Origin: Clavelina lepadiformis
Taxonomy: Eukaryota; Chordata; Ascidiacea; Aplousobranchia; Clavelinidae
Length of the DNA stretch: 64,000 bases
NCBI RefSeq assembly: GCF_947623445.1
Contig: NC_135244.1
Span: 5,022,001 to 5,086,000, forward strand
Reading direction: 5' to 3'
How positions within the stretch are numbered: the stretch's first letter is position 1; every line of letters starts with the position of its first letter. The position numbers were made by a program, and so were the translations under genes. Shown here piece by piece: positions 26,801-38,277 of the stretch. The notes below the pieces were generated by a model that searched no databases, was not told the DNA's origin, and saw nothing but the letters and a program-made list of their open reading frames with translations.

Positions 26801-29427
26801 CTTTGTGTTAAATCTTTATCAACGTCTACTGCTAAAGATGAATCACCTTTTCTCTCAGCCAGTAGCATGGTAATAATCTGCCCAAAGAAAATCAACATTC
26901 TGATGTTATGAAAACAATAGCAACTTACTGATTAAAACATAATATAAACAGATCAACAGCCGTATGTTTTGAAAACGTCACACCTATGCAAAGCATATAC
27001 CAGGTATCATTTGTTAAATAGAAGATCAAACTCACAGTCTTATACTGTTTCCTTTCCTTGACAATCTGTTGCAAAAGTTTCTTGTAACTAGCTTCATAGT
27101 TTCGTGCCTTTACTTTCTCAGCTTCAATTTGTACCTGAAGTTGTTGGCATTCCAAGAGCAACCTACCATTATCACTTTCTTTGGCGGAGTGTTTCCTTAT
27201 ATCACGTAGTTCATCATTCACCTTTTATGAGATAAAATCGTAAAGTGATACAAGCTAAGCAAGACAAGGTTAAGCACTTATCAAAACCAGCCATTCAGTA
27301 AATACTGCTGTGTTTTAATTTCTTATAGCATCCATATACATCTGTGATATTTTGCCAAGTTTCCGTCTAAAACCTGACATGATCATGTATCTATTCAGGA
27401 ATAATGATGTCATTGTGTTCTTCACATTTATAAGTGGAAACTATTGAGTAGTTCAAGTACTCACCAAATTGTAATAAGCATCACTTAAAGCAAGGTGTTG
27501 TCGTACTTTCGTCTGTTGCTTTTTAAACTGTGTCACACATTTTTCCAAAAGTGGCAGAGGCTCAATTTTAACCTTAAAATAAACTCAGATTTGTTAAAGA
27601 GACAGATAAAGAAATAGAGTTCTGTACTTAACATGTCAGCAATCTGAATTCATATCCCAAAGCCAGCATTAAACATGAATGTCTAGGCTACGTTACTATT
27701 GCACATATATGGTTACCCACAATTGAAGGTTTAATAAAACAATCATAAAATATTCCTTCGAATATGACTTGGTGAATAACTCAGACTTGAGATATGTGGC
27801 TTTAAACTGAATAAACAGCCAATTATGAGATTTAGTTTCATTGTTATTGACACCTGGTAATTGTAATTTGATAGACAGTTTACCAGATGCCATAGGCACT
27901 TCACAGAACAACAACCAACTTAAAACCATATAAGTAGCAATGAAGCCTGTGACACAATCACACAGCAATGCACCTTGGTTACAAATTCCCATTAGACACA
28001 AATATACTACGTATATATGACAATAATATTGTTACACCTACTAATTGTAAATGACAAGACTTTGGTACATCCACAAAATTTTGAATGGAAACTTTGTTTA
28101 GCATTAATAATTTTGAAAATATTTGAAAAGATGTGCCATATTTTCAATTATTCATGCTTATAATGCTTTAGGATAAGATCAATATGAGCTAAAAAAAAAT
28201 CTAGTACGAAAGTAGAGGTTCACTGAAACAAAACAACTTTACAACATCACAAAATGTTCATAAGAGAAAAGATGATGATTTATTGACAGAACAAGAAGTC
28301 CTTTAATAATTACCACATCTTTGCTAAGTGACATTTTGTTTGTCTCAGGGCTTGGTGTAATGCTTCCACTGATGGCTTCATTGTCACGCATCAATGCTAG
28401 GAAGGGGTCAGTTATGTTGTGATGAAAGTATCTCTCCTTAGCAAGCTTATCATGGTTTAACTGGGCCTAAACGTTCATGAAACCAAGCTTTAACAAAACA
28501 GTTAACTAAGCTCAACATCAAATTGAAGAATTAACATAAAAACTACTGCAATTAAATTGCACTGCAGAGCACCATGCAAGAATCCACAGAAATATTTCAA
28601 TGGCAAACATGAATATTTTAACTTAAGAACATACAAAAATATAGAATTGCTGAAGTTGTAACCTTTTTATTTAGATTACATTACACACCTGGAGATTCGT
28701 TATACAAATATCTCGAGCTTCTAATTCACCTTCCAGTATGCTAAGCAAACGAAGCAAATCATTTTTGCTGAGTTTGGTCATATTAAGGCTTTTTCGACCA
28801 CCCTGAAATACATATATATATATACCAACCCATATACACGTTATTCAACAAACTATTCATTTGTAAATAACCAACCATTTAATTTTTAAACTTTTATGTA
28901 AGTCTCAAAGAAACTTCACAGAAGAGATTATGATATAATAACCAAAAGGATGAGAATTACATATTACATGCACTAGAAAAATCACATTACACATTTCATG
29001 ATTTGGATCATGATAGTATGAGGACCACTATTAGAAACCAACTAGAGATCTCAAGAAAATCATCATATAACACTTCACTTAAAATGCATGTGTAGTTTAG
29101 GGAGTTCTATATGAAGGATGTACAGTTTCTTGAATGCTGAATTTATCCTGAGTAATTAGGTTTATAATATAGTATATACATCATAATCTTTATCCTCGGT
29201 CTGAGAAAAGTTCTATCCTGATTTATTATATTTGCACAACGCTAAAATGTGAATTGATATTACCCATAACATATAAACGTCAAGATTATTATCGGTAAAT
29301 AAAAAAGAAAAAAATTTAATCACTCATGTGCATAATTATATCAGCTAAACCCAAATACCTTGGCACGAATACTTGAACCAACATCAGCTGCAGGAAGGTC
29401 CACTGCTGGATCATTACTGTTCGCCAT
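23808..29427 (-). CDS. CTTNBP2-family coiled-coil protein (cortactin-binding protein 2 / N-terminal-like)
   Basis: Proteins of this family bind cortactin and striatin (STRIPAK) complexes and organise actin. Fourteen exons join in phase: 29359-29427, 28689-28802, 28314-28466, 27465-27572, 27036-27221, 26776-26877, 25934-26652, 25619-25745, 25088-25179, 24808-24860, 24558-24631, 24257-24356, 24094-24135 and 23808-23950, for 693 residues. The N-terminal CortBP2 domain is clear: KLSKNDLLRLLSILEGELEA (about 32-51), then ERYFHHNITDPFLALMRD. A long coiled coil follows (about residues 100-290; LTARNNELETLLSNYLERER). The rest is disordered and rich in Ser, Pro and Lys, with an SH3-type motif PPPLPPKKP and a Pro-rich tail ending GPGVFTFK. 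No ankyrin repeats are visible, so it resembles CTTNBP2NL or a short pre-duplication form of CTTNBP2. FILIP1 shares the N-terminus, but DPFLALMRD favours CTTNBP2. ATG 29427 starts the first exon. Confidence 0.88.
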
Positions 29428-29994
29428 AGTCACACAAATTTTAAGCAAACAAGTTCTTTTGTAAAAACATACTTAAGTCTGTTACCAACAATTATCAGTA
29501 ATATAATGAGGTAAATAATTCAAGTATAATGATTACATTTAACCAACATGATTTAAAACCATAATTAATGAAAATGCTTATATTTCATATTAGCATTAAA
29601 GTGGAATAACCTAATACAGTAACATGGTAATAGTCCTGGTAGACTAAACACCGTTTAAACTTCTATAGAAGTTTACTGAAATGTGACAGGTCAAGCATCA
29701 TTCATAACTATATTATCTGACTATAGCCTAGCTGTATGCACAATTTGTGCTGCATTTAGCCATAGCCTAGTATTTATAATCGCCTATGGGTAGGCCTACA
29801 AAAGGTTACGATATGCTGGGTCTCCTTTTCTTTGCACTCTCATCTGCTCATGATATGATGATATAGTACTGAGGAATTATTTCGGAAAGGAATAAAACAA
29901 AATTAATCAGACTCATCAAGTCTGAGTTAACAATTAAAATGTTTCTTAGTCAAGTCCGCACAGTCCAGACTAGAAACTATGGCAGTTTTTGATG

Positions 29995-30180
29995 AGAAAG
30001 TGTGCGTACAATGATACAATTTTTGCGTGCGCCGTAGCCCCAATTCCTTATTTACTATAAATTGGCGTTTAAACGACCAGCTTTTCTTCGTTTTCATTGT
30101 TATAAATAGGCATGAATATAAAAAAATTCGACTTGCAGGTTGATGAACCTCGTACATGCAGCAGCCAAACTTTCCACTAT
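29995..30180 (+). repeat. Interspersed repeat family R1, copy 3
   Basis: Same orientation as copy 1. It contains ATTGGCGTTTAAACGACCAG in the centre and TGCAGCAGCCAAACTTTCCA at the 3' end. The left boundary is approximate. Confidence 0.55.
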
Positions 30181-31082
30181 GAGGCTAACGGCTGCTGTTT
30201 TCAAATAACACCCAGCTATTGACAGTTTACTGCTCAATAAATGACATGCAGCAGTTCCTGAAGTAATAAACTGTCATTGCTTGAACAACACCTTGCTGTT
30301 AATTGTTGCTACGGAAAATTGGACTGCTCACTGTTTGTTTATCAAAACGTGAACATAAATTACGCTTTCATAACCCACACAACCAATCTTTATATATACA
30401 AAGCATAAACAGTACAATTTCTTTTCTAAAAATAATACATTTTCTTTGAAAAAATCCACATCAGCCACTCACTTTGTTGAAAAACTCACCTGCTACCAAT
30501 CACGTCACGAATAGCAGCCTGTCTGTTACTGAGTCAGCAGCAGAATGCTACCAGAAAACAGCAGGCTGCTATTTCACAATAGTACCCGCACTTTCGGTTA
30601 GGACCCTATCTCCAAATTTTAATGATAACTGACAAAACCTTATCGGACTAACAAGATTTTTTGATATGGTGTTAAGTTATGGTTGATAAATTTAAGTTAC
30701 AATAACAAATATTAGCCTGGATTTGAACTGAATAAAGATTGAATAGACCTAGGTGCACACTTGGCTAGCTGTTGCACACCTACACATATTCGAGTAACCG
30801 GGTTTGCACACCCAAGATCTCTGTGAATCCTGCCATGAAATACAGACCGAGGGTTTGGTGGCCGTGTAAGTTAATCATACCACAATTACTGAAATATGCA
30901 GCGGAGTGCAGGAACTACAGTACATTTGTTGATTAAGAAAACGTATTATTGAGTGATGGCTAAGCTATAAAAAGTACATGATAACATCGCTCTGTCGCTA
31001 GATTATGATGATATAATAATTTAATTTATTGCTTGAAACTAGAAAGCATTTTCAACAGACAGCAAAAAGACTTTTGAGGTCC

Positions 31083-31169
31083 AGTGCAGAAGTGCACAAC
31101 CAGATGACGTCACAATTTTAGCTGGGGTCTACTATACAAATGTATCCTGTGATTGTGCACTTCTGCACT
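31083..31169. repeat. Short element with perfect 17-bp terminal inverted repeats
   Basis: AGTGCAGAAGTGCACAA at 31083-31099 is exactly inverted at 31153-31169, with 53 bases between. Each arm is itself partly palindromic (GTGCAC). It is consistent with a very small MITE or a hairpin site; no target duplication is evident. Confidence 0.5.
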
Positions 31170-32041
31170 AGGCTATATAGATCTGACTTTTGGTTATGAT
31201 ACTACCTGACTATTGTGACACTTTGTTCGATATTGGTCCCATCCTGACTTAGTTAAATGTAAAACTGAGCCTTGCGGATACGTTCTCGACATATACCATT
31301 GACCAATCCGTGAAGCCTAACCACAGCAAATAGAGCAAAATCTCAAAAACCTTTGAACGTAAAACATCCAGCGCCAGCCCAGCATTGCTAAAGTCTAAAC
31401 ATGACTTGTCTAAGTTGTCTCCCTACGCTAAATGAGATAGTTTTAGTCCACACAAACATCATATAAAACTGGAGGTAGTTCAGTTTTTATCCTCGTTGGT
31501 TTGTGTTGAACATAATAAAATTACATGCAAATATGTTCTTTTAACAACTTAGTCATGGTAGTTAGTGTGACTTGTCATTGCGTATTGTTCATTAGGTCAG
31601 TAGTTCTCAACTATTTCATGCTTGAACACCGTTTAATAGTTGAAAAAATAATTTAAAAACCGGCAGCACAGCAACATACGAATGTATACATTGGCCGCAA
31701 ATACAGTACAGAGGTTAGACGTGACAAGCCAGCTAAACAGAAATTGAAAATTTTAAGTTTAAAGGTCATGTACAAATTTTTATTTCAAATCAAAAATCTG
31801 TTTAGGCGACGCAACATTTGGACCGTTCAACAGATGTCAACTCTGCACTGGATCAAACTGATTTTCGACATTTTTGTCATTCAAGTCGTTGGGCTTCCTA
31901 TGCTTGTAGTAACAAAAAATTAAAACAAAAGCTGCCTCATTTGGTATTTAATAGTGTACTTTGATTTGACAAGTTTGACTAGTTTGATTGAGACACTTTT
32001 GATTTTAATTATGTCATCATAAGATATGACAAGCTTATAGC

Positions 32042-32396
32042 CAGGGTTGCCATCAGTCTGGACTCAAAACTAAGGCCGACTAGGAAATGAAAGAAGAATA
32101 TTATCATAAACAGTGCACAATAGGATAAGGCAATCAATGTTCCAAAATAACAAAAGAAAAACGAGATACTATTTGCAGGTTCTTAATTTTTGTATCTCTT
32201 TGGTACAAAATGGTGTAGGCCTACTAAAGGTGTCAAAATGCCAAAATAGGAACCATTGCCTTAAAAATACGACAGAAGTAAGGACGCTAGTGGAAATGAG
32301 AACGTTTCTTAGAAAAAACAATAAAAAATATTTTCCAATATACAGACCTTCAAAATAAGGACAAATCTTACATATAAGGACGGTATGGCAACCTTG
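32042..32396. mobile_element. Non-autonomous hAT-like DNA element, 355 bp
   Basis: The ends are CAGGGTTGCCA and, inverted, CAAGGTTGCCA. The element is flanked by a perfect 8-bp target duplication CTTATAGC (32034-32041 and 32397-32404). Eight-base duplications and CAGGG-type ends are typical of hAT transposons. It has no transposase coding capacity. Confidence 0.8.
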
Positions 32397-33730
32397 CTTA
32401 TAGCGAAACGGGAGCCACACTCACGTTTCATTATACATATTGTGATGTTATAATGAAAATTCGGCAACGCCAATTATATTTGATTTCCGGGCATTTCCTT
32501 TTTAATAGTTTTCCTGACGATTGGCCAAAAGGCATCGAGCAATTAATAAAAATTTTATTTTGTCTTACACATAACACGTTGACTGTAATAAAATGATTTG
32601 CCCCAGTAAGATTCAGAAAGGATACAACGAACCAGTATCATTTTAGGTGAGAAAGGTATGGGAATGATGGTGTAGTATGATGGTAGCTTGGGGATGGCCT
32701 AAGCCAAGCCAATGTCTTATAGTCTTATTGTTTGACTCCGAAATGATTGTCTTTGACTCCGTTGCGTCTACTGTCTCTATAATGTTTCTTTAAATCAACA
32801 CCAACTTCATAAAGTCTAATTGTTATATTGTCCGAAATAGTTGTATCGAATTAGCAATATTTACACCATGCTTCCAATTCCCAATATCTTAGTAATAACT
32901 TCAATTCAAAGGAAATAACTCAGAAGGAAGAGAATTTCTAAGAGAGCGATTTAAACCAAACATTTGCTTTTATATTCCAGTATTGACCAATCAGCTAACG
33001 CCATGTTATTTATACACTGAAACGTATCTACTTGTCAAATGTTCTAATTTAAGCTTTTTATCACAAAGAATTCAAATCGATTTACATCGTGTACAGAAAA
33101 CCACTTGACACACTTAACTACATCACATGTCTATTTTTGGAATTACGATTGAATACAGCTCTACTAGAAACAATGCATTCATCAAGTACACTCAAACTTT
33201 ACGCCGTGAAAACAATGCTACTTGAAACATTTTAAATTCCTTTGTTTGAATAACTGCTTAACACGCTACGCAGCTTTGCAAACGTTACATTATCTACACT
33301 GGAGAAAAATACAAAAACTTATGCAAAATGCCAATTTATATAACTAATTGCAATTATGAAATTATCACGAACGCCACAAAGGCAACCGCTCCATTCGCTC
33401 CCCGTTAGATCCAACCCTGCTTACAAAAAATGCGTCCATCTGAAATTGCCTACAGATAAGTATGGTAACATGGGGCTGAACAGTTGAAAAGCCGGTGGTT
33501 ATAATGACTAAAAGTTAGTTGAAGTCGTGCATGGACTTTCCTTAGTCTGTAATAAACACAGTGATAGGCTACTGTAGCATCAAACCGTTTTTTGTCTTCG
33601 TAGAAGGTAGCAAAATGTAGAGAACAATGTTAATAACACATTATAGCGTAATAATGTGCAACTTTGCGTATTTTGATAAATAAAAAACATAAAAATAAGT
33701 TATAATTTTTGGCCAGTTTCGGAATGTGTA

Positions 33731-36700
33731 TTATAAAATATTTGTAATCGTTTCTTTGCCGGCAAAATACCCAAACAGTTTAAAATCGCTTTCGTAAGCA
33801 TTGTAAAGTTTGTCTTTCTGCGTTTGAGTGAGTTGATTAAAGTAGTTTTCGATATATTTGCCATTCTTAGTTTCTGATTTTCCCGATTTCGCGTATCCAC
33901 TTGAGAATTTCAGGGCAGAAGGAGCTCCGATGAGTTTGAGTAAGTATCTTAAACAAACAAATGCAGATTTCATTGGAAAATGCTTCAACAATGAACATGG
34001 ATCGCAATATTATGCAACACTTGTTCACAAAAAAGCGCAAGTAAATGAAATTATATGGCAAAATAGGCCTACTACACAATGCTTAATTGACTTAACACAT
34101 CGGTAATTTGTTTTGTTTGAGTTTGCTAATGCTTACTCGGAGTCTTCCTGTATAGTTTCAAGATGAGCAATAACGTCATAATCGACAAGACAAGGAAAGC
34201 AGATGGAATTGTATTTGCTCCAGTGTCTTTCTCCACCGGTTGTATGGTCACCGTTGTTACGCCCATCCGATATGTACTGGACAAATTCCTCAAAGGATGG
34301 CGAAGATTTTGTGTCTAGAAAAGCATGCTTTGTACAGTTATTCAAGGCGAAAGTAATTGCTTTCCTTAATCTATTAGCAAACTTTCGTCACGTAAGCTAC
34401 CGTAAACTAATTTATAGGCTAAACCTACATTGCAACTTGAAGGCTATATGGTGTTTACTTACCACTGAAGCGAGAAAAGTTGCGATACAAAGCCTTCATT
34501 TCTTCAGCAAATTCGTGAAAGTCGTCATTGTACGGAAAACGTATTTTGTTGTTATATGATGAGACCAATCTTTCGTACGGATGGCGAACTAAAATAACAC
34601 TTGTGTAACTCATTTTCTCCATCGTCTCTGGAATTCCATAGTCTTCGTAATGGATTTGGTGTGAAACGTCATGAACTTGAAGGTTTTCGAGCTACATGGT
34701 GCAAAGAAAAAGAGTAGTGATGCAACAACATGTGTAGGAAGCACTAGAAGAAGAAGCCTATGTCGCGCCAACACTTCATGCAACTGCTGTAATGTGAAAC
34801 TGCACGTTATAAGCTAACTTGAAATAAAGCATTTGAAAGAACACTTGAGTTGTAGCAGATACCCGTGCAACGCATTTTTATGCTAAGAATAAAATAATAT
34901 TGTGTCGATTTCGTCACGAGTCACGAGTTGTTTTTTGAAATGCTTGAATTTTATTTTGAGATCTTGCAATTCAGTTGTTGACCAGACTTGAATTCTTCTT
35001 AATGATGTCAGATAAATTACCTCTCTTGAACAGGTGTTCCACATATAAATACCGATGTAATGTGTGCAACTGCAATCGCCCTTTTTTACCGTTTCGATTT
35101 CACTTGTTACCAAGCGCAATGTAACATTCAGTAAGCTTTGCCCGAAGGTGAAAACCTTTGTGTCTCATAATAAATAAAATGGGAACTTTATAATTTAGTA
35201 ATATGTATAGACAGAATTAAGCAACTAACAGCATAGACACGCCGTTTGAGAAATGAGAACTCATATCATCGAAACAGAAGCAAAACAAGTTATCAACCAT
35301 CAATCGTCCTCGCTCATATTCTAACAATTACCGCCAGCATACGCGGTCATTATGACAGATGAGTTTGTTGTGTAATACTTCACACGAGTAATACACAAAC
35401 GAATTTTAATTTGTCATAATATCATCGTTGGAAGAAGTTCAAAAAGGCATAAGCTACATGAAAATAATAACTTCAGGTATTTTTCCTACAGCCTACTGTT
35501 AACTCAATGTTGTTGTTAATCTTACTCCATTCAGGGTGTAGGATAGACCAACTCCAGGTTTTATGCTTCTATTTCGGTAGTGATATTCTTCCGTTAATGG
35601 ATTAATATGTTCGCCCTTAACCGCTACCATTACAGTTAAAAATGATTAATAGGCAATATTCAATGCTTGCTTAGTTTTCATTCATTTATTCATTCATTCA
35701 TTCATTCGTCATAGTCATTTAGCTGTGAAGTAGCCTAAAAAAGAATTAAGTGCTTTCTGAAAGAACAGAGAATAAAGCAAATGTGGTTGTTGGTGGGCCT
35801 ACTCAATGATATTTTGTGCGTGAGTTAGCCGATATGTTTGTTTGTTCAGTATCCCTTGCGCAGAATCTACCTTTTCTATCGTTGTCCTAAGCAGCTTGCA
35901 TGATAAATACCCATTACATTTAAGTATACCATAAATTACAAAAAATCAACAGCGTGCACACAAGCCTGATGCCTGTGCCACTGTTTACTTTGGCAATGTT
36001 GAAATATGTGCTACCTTTGTTGTATTATATCCATTTAGTTCAAGAACAATTCTTTTCATGTTAGAACAACCAGTTTTTGGAACAGGACAATAGGCCAGCT
36101 TGTATTTGTCAGAGAGCAGAAGGCGGATTTTCCCAACTTCACCCCGATTTAGTCCTATGAATAAACATTAACGATATACTATTATGAGTGATCTTGAAAT
36201 ACCTTGATAATGTTGATTTTAAAACAAGATAGGCTATGAAATATTGTTCTGTAAACTCTAACAGAACTAGTAAAGTTAGGCTTATACATACCGAGTGCTT
36301 GACAAGCTTCAGACATGATGGCTTTTCGATCCGCCATGCGCTGAGACATTCTTTTCATAAACGACGAGTTCTCATAGGTATCTTTTTCAAGGTTTTCCAA
36401 TACGTAATCGTTTTCTTTCGTGGTTTCATCTTGTACGGCAGCCTGGACGTGAATTGTTGGTGCCTCGTCGAGTGGGACCAGTACGCCAACACGCGAATCA
36501 TGCTCCTCAAGTATAACAACGTTTTCTGGTGTGCCCCCCGCGGTAAGAGTGGTGTTCGTACTTACAACTTGCTCTTCGTGATGGCCAGCTTGAGGTGAGC
36601 TTTCTGACCATGCAACCGGGCGTTTCACTGATGGCCGCATGCTATACGGTAGTCCGTGCAGTGCTTTCGTTACTGCCCAAGTCTTGTTTGCATTTTTGTA

Positions 36701-36784
36701 CTTTTCAAAAACGGAAACTGATCCGAACATAACTGCACAGGCTCCAAACAAAAGAAACAAACTTTTCCGGAAACGCATCTTCAT
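33731..36784 (-). CDS. Golgi carbohydrate sulfotransferase (sulfotransferase family 2, CHST8-14 type)
   Basis: These type II membrane enzymes transfer sulfate from PAPS to glycan chains in the Golgi lumen. Six exons join in phase: 36292-36784, 36015-36154, 35526-35615, 34463-34691, 34137-34314 and 33731-33947, giving 448 residues. ATG 36784 opens a short basic cytoplasmic tail (MKMRFRK), then one membrane anchor (SLFLLFGACAVMFGSVSVF, about 8-26). A stem of about 110 residues with N-glycosylation sequons (NKT, NTT, NSS) follows. The 5'-phosphosulfate loop is CPVPKTGCSNMKR (about 187-199) and the 3'-phosphate loop is VRHPYERLVSSY (about 276-287). The HWSKYN and CFPCLVDYDVIAHLE blocks and the C-terminal YESDFKLFGY are also family features. 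The exon 3 acceptor (gttaag) is the weakest junction. Among HNK-1, chondroitin, dermatan and GalNAc 4-O enzymes I cannot choose the subtype. The next upstream gene on the same strand is the first AKR, 1.5 kb away. Confidence 0.88.
35682..35708. repeat. (CATT)n tetranucleotide repeat
   Basis: Several tandem ATTC units with one variant, inside sulfotransferase intron 2. A shorter copy of the same motif occurs at about 41190-41205. Confidence 0.75.
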
Positions 36785-38277
36785 GGAAAGTTTTTTCCGG
36801 TTAAAAAAGCGTTCCAAGGTTCCTAGAGCATACTAGCAGGCTAACTGTAAAGAGCAGTCAATTATTGGTCCTATATTTATAACCAACCCTGTGTCTGCCC
36901 AACTGTTAAATATTCAGTAAGTATTTCAGCTTTGATCTCTTTAATGAATAGAAATGAATTATAAAACCATTAATGAAAAATCGTAGGCAATAAATAACAG
37001 AACTGAGTATGACTAAACTGATATAATGGAAGCCTAATAAGTCTTTTCTGAGATTTGAAAAATATTAGGCATGGCAATATCATTTGTCATTTCATTATAG
37101 TATATAGACTTTTGTGGTCACTGTTGACTTAAGGTGTTTTCCCAGACACTTTTGTTTTCATTGCAAACATTGCCTAGAAAAAAGTCAACTATTTCAACGG
37201 AAAAAAATGTTGCCCGTTCTAAGGTATTTTTCTTGGCTTCTTCTTTTGCTAACTTTTAAATAAATACTAATAGCCTATGCGTAAATCATATCACAGTAAA
37301 CTAAACCCAACATATATCTATGTTACTTTTATCTAAATATAACTTCAATTTAACCCTAAATAACTAAAATTAGATTTTGGGCTAAATACCCTAAGCATTC
37401 TCCTAACCAAACTGTCTATCTTTAACGACAAACTGCCTGCTTTACTTTCTTTAAATAGTCACTTCCAAATATATACATTATTATAGGCTAGGCCTATATC
37501 CGACTCCATATAGGCTACAACAGTAAATAGGCCTATAAATGTGTTGGATATAGGTAAACGCAATTAACCAAAAACGATGAAAAGTTACAAAAACAGTTGT
37601 ATTACCATGTGGTGTCATTGTTTATAAATCAAATTCAATAATTTATTTATATTTTCGACGAAACCTTCTTATTATGCAAGAAGCAAAACTTATGTAGCTT
37701 ACATAACATTTGGGCTTTTTGTGAGAATGCCATAGCAAAATTCGGTTCTAAAGCAATTTTAACCATTGCTATAAGCAAATGAAATTTCCCCGTTCCACAA
37801 GCAAATTCATTTTTTCAAACGCGGAATGAACGTTTTCATGTCATTGCCTTAGCAAGTTGACAAAATCACAACCCTAATAGTGGTATTTGACCAACGCAAA
37901 AAGTGTGAAGAAGCAAAAAATGTACCAATCTTTGACCAGGAAATAGATTCTGGCAAACTTTTTTGTGCTTTGGCTTCATAGGACTGCCGTTAACCTATGC
38001 AAACTACAAAGCTGGTTGAAACAGTATATGTTTCACACACACGTTCTTCGGTTTGTTTAGATATGTGCGTTGTACAAACTTTAGACACATAGGCAATCCA
38101 AAAGACGAAACATCGATGGGCATGTCTCAATCTCACTAATTACTACTGTATAACTAACATACTGAAACCATGGTTTTATTGCAAACAATTACAAATTCAT
38201 GGCATTCATACGATTGTAGATTAAATGCTATATATTAATCAATGAAGGGATGTTATAGTGCTGTTTCATTCCCACAA
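36785..38277. other. Spacer between sulfotransferase and first AKR gene
   Basis: This 1.5 kb is very AT-rich. The AKR gene's likely poly-A signal (AATAAA on the minus strand, 38175-38180) lies about 100 bases past its stop. Two TAGGCCTA palindromes sit at 37489-37496 and 37528-37535. No gene was seen. Confidence 0.5.

Larger units (their letters stand above)
29428..33730. other. Spacer between CTTNBP2-like and sulfotransferase genes, with repeats
   Basis: This 4.3 kb has no supported gene. It holds interspersed repeat copy 3 (about 29995-30180), a 17-bp perfect inverted repeat (31083-31169), a hAT-like element with 8-bp duplication (32042-32396), and two TAGGCCTA palindromes. It should contain the CTTNBP2-like promoter and the sulfotransferase 3' end. 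Confidence 0.5.

Noticed and set aside
31599-31680. CAGTAGTTCTCAACTATT, resembling a hAT terminus
   Set aside because: No inverted partner or target duplication could be found.
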